A stretch of DNA of 64,000 bases, taken from the NCBI RefSeq assembly GCF_036320965.1, contig NC_092231.1, positions 378,197-442,196 of the forward strand, written 5' to 3'. Both the position numbers and the translations under genes were made by a program. The notes beneath the pieces are model-generated. The model was not told the origin of the DNA. It ran no database searches and saw only the letters and a program-made list of their open reading frames with translations. This document shows positions 61,904 through 64,000 of the stretch, piece by piece. The DNA comes from Panulirus ornatus. Its lineage: Eukaryota; Arthropoda; Malacostraca; Decapoda; Palinuridae. Position 1 is the first letter of the stretch. The number at the start of each line of letters is the position of its first letter.

Positions 61904-62796
61904 AGGGGGTTGTGTACGTTATCTGCTGAAGATGTTACAGAGTTGAATGGCAAGTAGGAAGTGTTTAAGAGATGCCTAAAGTATCGTTAACGGAAAGTTG
62001 ACTTTGTTCGTGGGTTTGTTGTTGAATTGGTCAAGAGGACAGTAGGGAGAATGTGACCTTTGGTTTAAGAGTATTTATTGTTCTGTTGGTGACATTGTCT
62101 TTTTACACAGTTGATATATAAGTGGTATTTGACATCAAGCAAAAGCAGTATCATCCAGCATGGGAGTGAGGGATACTCGATCTAGACCTTTAGAAATAGT
62201 CAGCTTTTGACATCTAGGAATGATACACTGGTTCTTGGAACACTCATGATGAGGCAAAGGAATATGAGATCCAGGAATGAAGACCTAATGTCCCGATGGT
62301 GTTGTGGTGGTTGTGACAGTGGCAGAGTTGGGTAGGTCATCAGAGGGAGGATAATGGAGGGTGTCCAGCCTGCAGGTGGCCGACCATTGGTTGAGTAACA
62401 TCCCCCTGCAGGGTTGGTTAGGGTGTTGGGCTGTGCTGCGCCAGGACCCTCCTGCTGCGTTGGCCTCCACAGCTGCGCATCACATTGCTGGCTGCCAGCG
62501 ACACTTAACTCATGAATTTATGAGGGGAGCTGAACCAGAAGAGAGGATAGAGGCCCTCTGTACTTTACGCTGACATCGAATTAGTTACTCAGATAACCAA
62601 GGTTATTGCCGAGTCCATGAATACCACATAATAGTTGGAAGCCTAATATAAATTCTTGTCCGATTATACGACTTGGGAGGCAATGGTTCCCTCGCGAATG
62701 GGTTAGGATAACTTGCTGCTGCCTCGGGAAACGGGTGTTTCAATCTGTGAGTAGAAACAAATTTTAGCCCAATTAATGTTTGTCATTTGTTAGAAT
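61901..62796. other. No gene recognised
   Basis: Opposing frames at 62285-62573 of about 60-70 codons lack motifs. Confidence 0.5.
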
Positions 62797-62870
62797 CTAA
62801 CCTCAAGTACGGCTGTATGGCTCGTAAGTTCAACGATGGGACCCCTGAGCACGATGGTATGAATCTTAGC
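62797..62870. mobile_element. Foldback element, family E (copy 9, left arm)
   Basis: CTCAAGTACGGCTGTATGGC, AAGTTCAACGATGGGACCCC and TGAGCACGATGGTATGAATC. Left arm only. Confidence 0.6.
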
Positions 62871-63439
62871 TTTTGGTATTTGTTCAGATGTAAACACTTG
62901 TGACCGTTTCCAAGGAGGAAAAGATGACAAAAAAAGTCTGTAAGGCAAGGGAAGGTGATAACTCATGTTGTGGATGTAAGGCAAAAGGTGATATCTTGAT
63001 ATGAGCTCTTGTCGCTGGTAGTGTAAGGCAACTACAGCGGAATATGACCATGAAGAAACCCCAAAGTTCTGGATAAAGATGACGTCATCAAAGACAGTCC
63101 TCGTTACCTGGAGGCGAGATATACCTGCCAACGTTCCAGTCCAAAAGCTCCTCATCAGCGAAATTTATTTGATCGCAGCCAAACGCAGTTTGATATGGTT
63201 CGACTAAACGGCAGTCAACTTGGCAGGAGCCGGAGGTGCTTGCGTCGCTGAAACGCTCGGCGGAGGATGGAGACGACCGTTTGCTAGGTCGCCTCAGCAC
63301 CGATATCTAAACATCCCACACAGGCAGGATGATGCCTGCCACAATCACACAGCTTGAACACTGTAAACTGGTGATTCTACAGACGTTTGACTAAGGTTGT
63401 TCAGAAACAGTTATATAAAGGAAGAATGTAATGGGAGTT
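62871..63439. other. No gene recognised
   Basis: No motif on either strand. Confidence 0.5.
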
Positions 63440-63500
63440 TTGCCTTTATGCTGATGACCTGTTGCTGATCTGGGAGATGGACTCATCAACCTTACGCTCT
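63440..63500 (+). mobile_element. Possible reverse-transcriptase motif C remnant
   Basis: One frame gives CLYADDLLLIWEMD, matching the [FY]ADD catalytic motif of reverse transcriptases. Only about 15 codons are recognisable. Chance is not excluded, but a LINE C-terminal remnant lies 220 bases downstream on the same strand. Confidence 0.35.
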
Positions 63501-63699
63501 GACAAGTGGAAGCTTTATAAGATATTGTGGATCATATGCTCAATATTTTCATGGTATGTCATGTGATTGTTTTACGAGTCCTGCGAGAACATCAGCACTT
63601 GTTATTATGCTCTCGGTCGGCAGCCGTGTTGTGAGCCTTACCCATGTGATGTTTCCTGACTTTACTCCATCTTCTCAGACCTGAAGGAGACCAGATAAA

Positions 63700-63910
63700 A
63701 GTAGAAGTTAAGGCGTTTGGATCATATCGATAACATATCATATGACAGTGTTGTCACCCTAAACAAAAATATACTGACCAGAAATAATGGCATGGAGATA
63801 CAAGGATGCAACAGTAAAGTGGCCGATGTGGAGCATTGGAATACACAACCTCCCGAAGTATTAAATGCAAAGAATATAAGTACCTTCAGCTCGACACTAG
63901 ACAAATGACA
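63700..63910 (+). mobile_element. LINE C-terminal fragment
   Basis: The 63-codon frame contains VADVEHWNTQPPEVLNAKNI, STFSSTLDK and stop, a good match in pattern to the W-N-LP--VV-A--I--FK--LDK end of CR1-like LINE polymerases. The upstream half of the frame (DSVVTLNKNILTRNNGMEIQ) also looks related. Confidence 0.65.
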
Positions 63911-64000
63911 TCTGCTTCCAGTAAGGGAGCCAGATTACCTTTTTTTGTTTTCAGAGCCCACCTTCAGAACAAATGTCAGGCTGATAAGGATTTTTTTCTC

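Noticed and set aside
62285..62573. Opposing 61- and 70-codon frames in GC-richer sequence
   Set aside because: No motif, no homology I can name; likely chance.

Overview
The window looks like intergenic or intronic DNA from a repeat-rich animal genome, most likely a decapod crustacean or close relative. That is an inference from the very dense microsatellites ((TA)n, (CT)n, (GT)n), the many non-LTR retrotransposon fragments of several clades, and a degraded gene family I recall from arthropod genomes. I see no bacterial features, no rRNA or tRNA gene, no CRISPR array, and no host protein-coding gene I can defend. Almost every long open frame belongs to a retrotransposon or a tandem repeat.

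Layout. From 1 to 12 kb: unique-looking DNA, microsatellites, two copies of a Jockey-like LINE (family J), two copies of a palindromic foldback element (family E), and an exactly 123-unit, 30-bp minisatellite (4356-8045) built from three discrete unit types. From 13 to 40.7 kb: a nest of at least 14 copies of one RTE-like LINE (family R) in both orientations. They are interleaved with seven near-complete copies and one foldback derivative of a short SINE-like element, and nearly every junction is a long (TA)n tract. Three R copies keep long open reverse-transcriptase frames (19525-20769, 23391-24503, 25333-26820). A fourth (27380-28849) is interrupted only by one nonsense codon. From 40.7 to 64 kb: degraded pieces of other LINEs, further E elements, a decayed copy of an uncharacterised multicopy gene (47239-48240, minus strand), and several minisatellites (27, 24, 30 and 25 bp units).

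How the parts relate. The R LINE 3' end and the 3' end of the SINE-like element share a core (CGCTACCTCGC followed by AACGCGGGA), and both run into (TA)n. This is the arrangement expected if the SINE uses the R reverse transcriptase in trans. The (TA)n tracts look like element tails that also serve as landing or recombination sites. This LINE/SINE/(TA)n system, the 123-unit array and the dispersed foldback family E are the most interesting contents.
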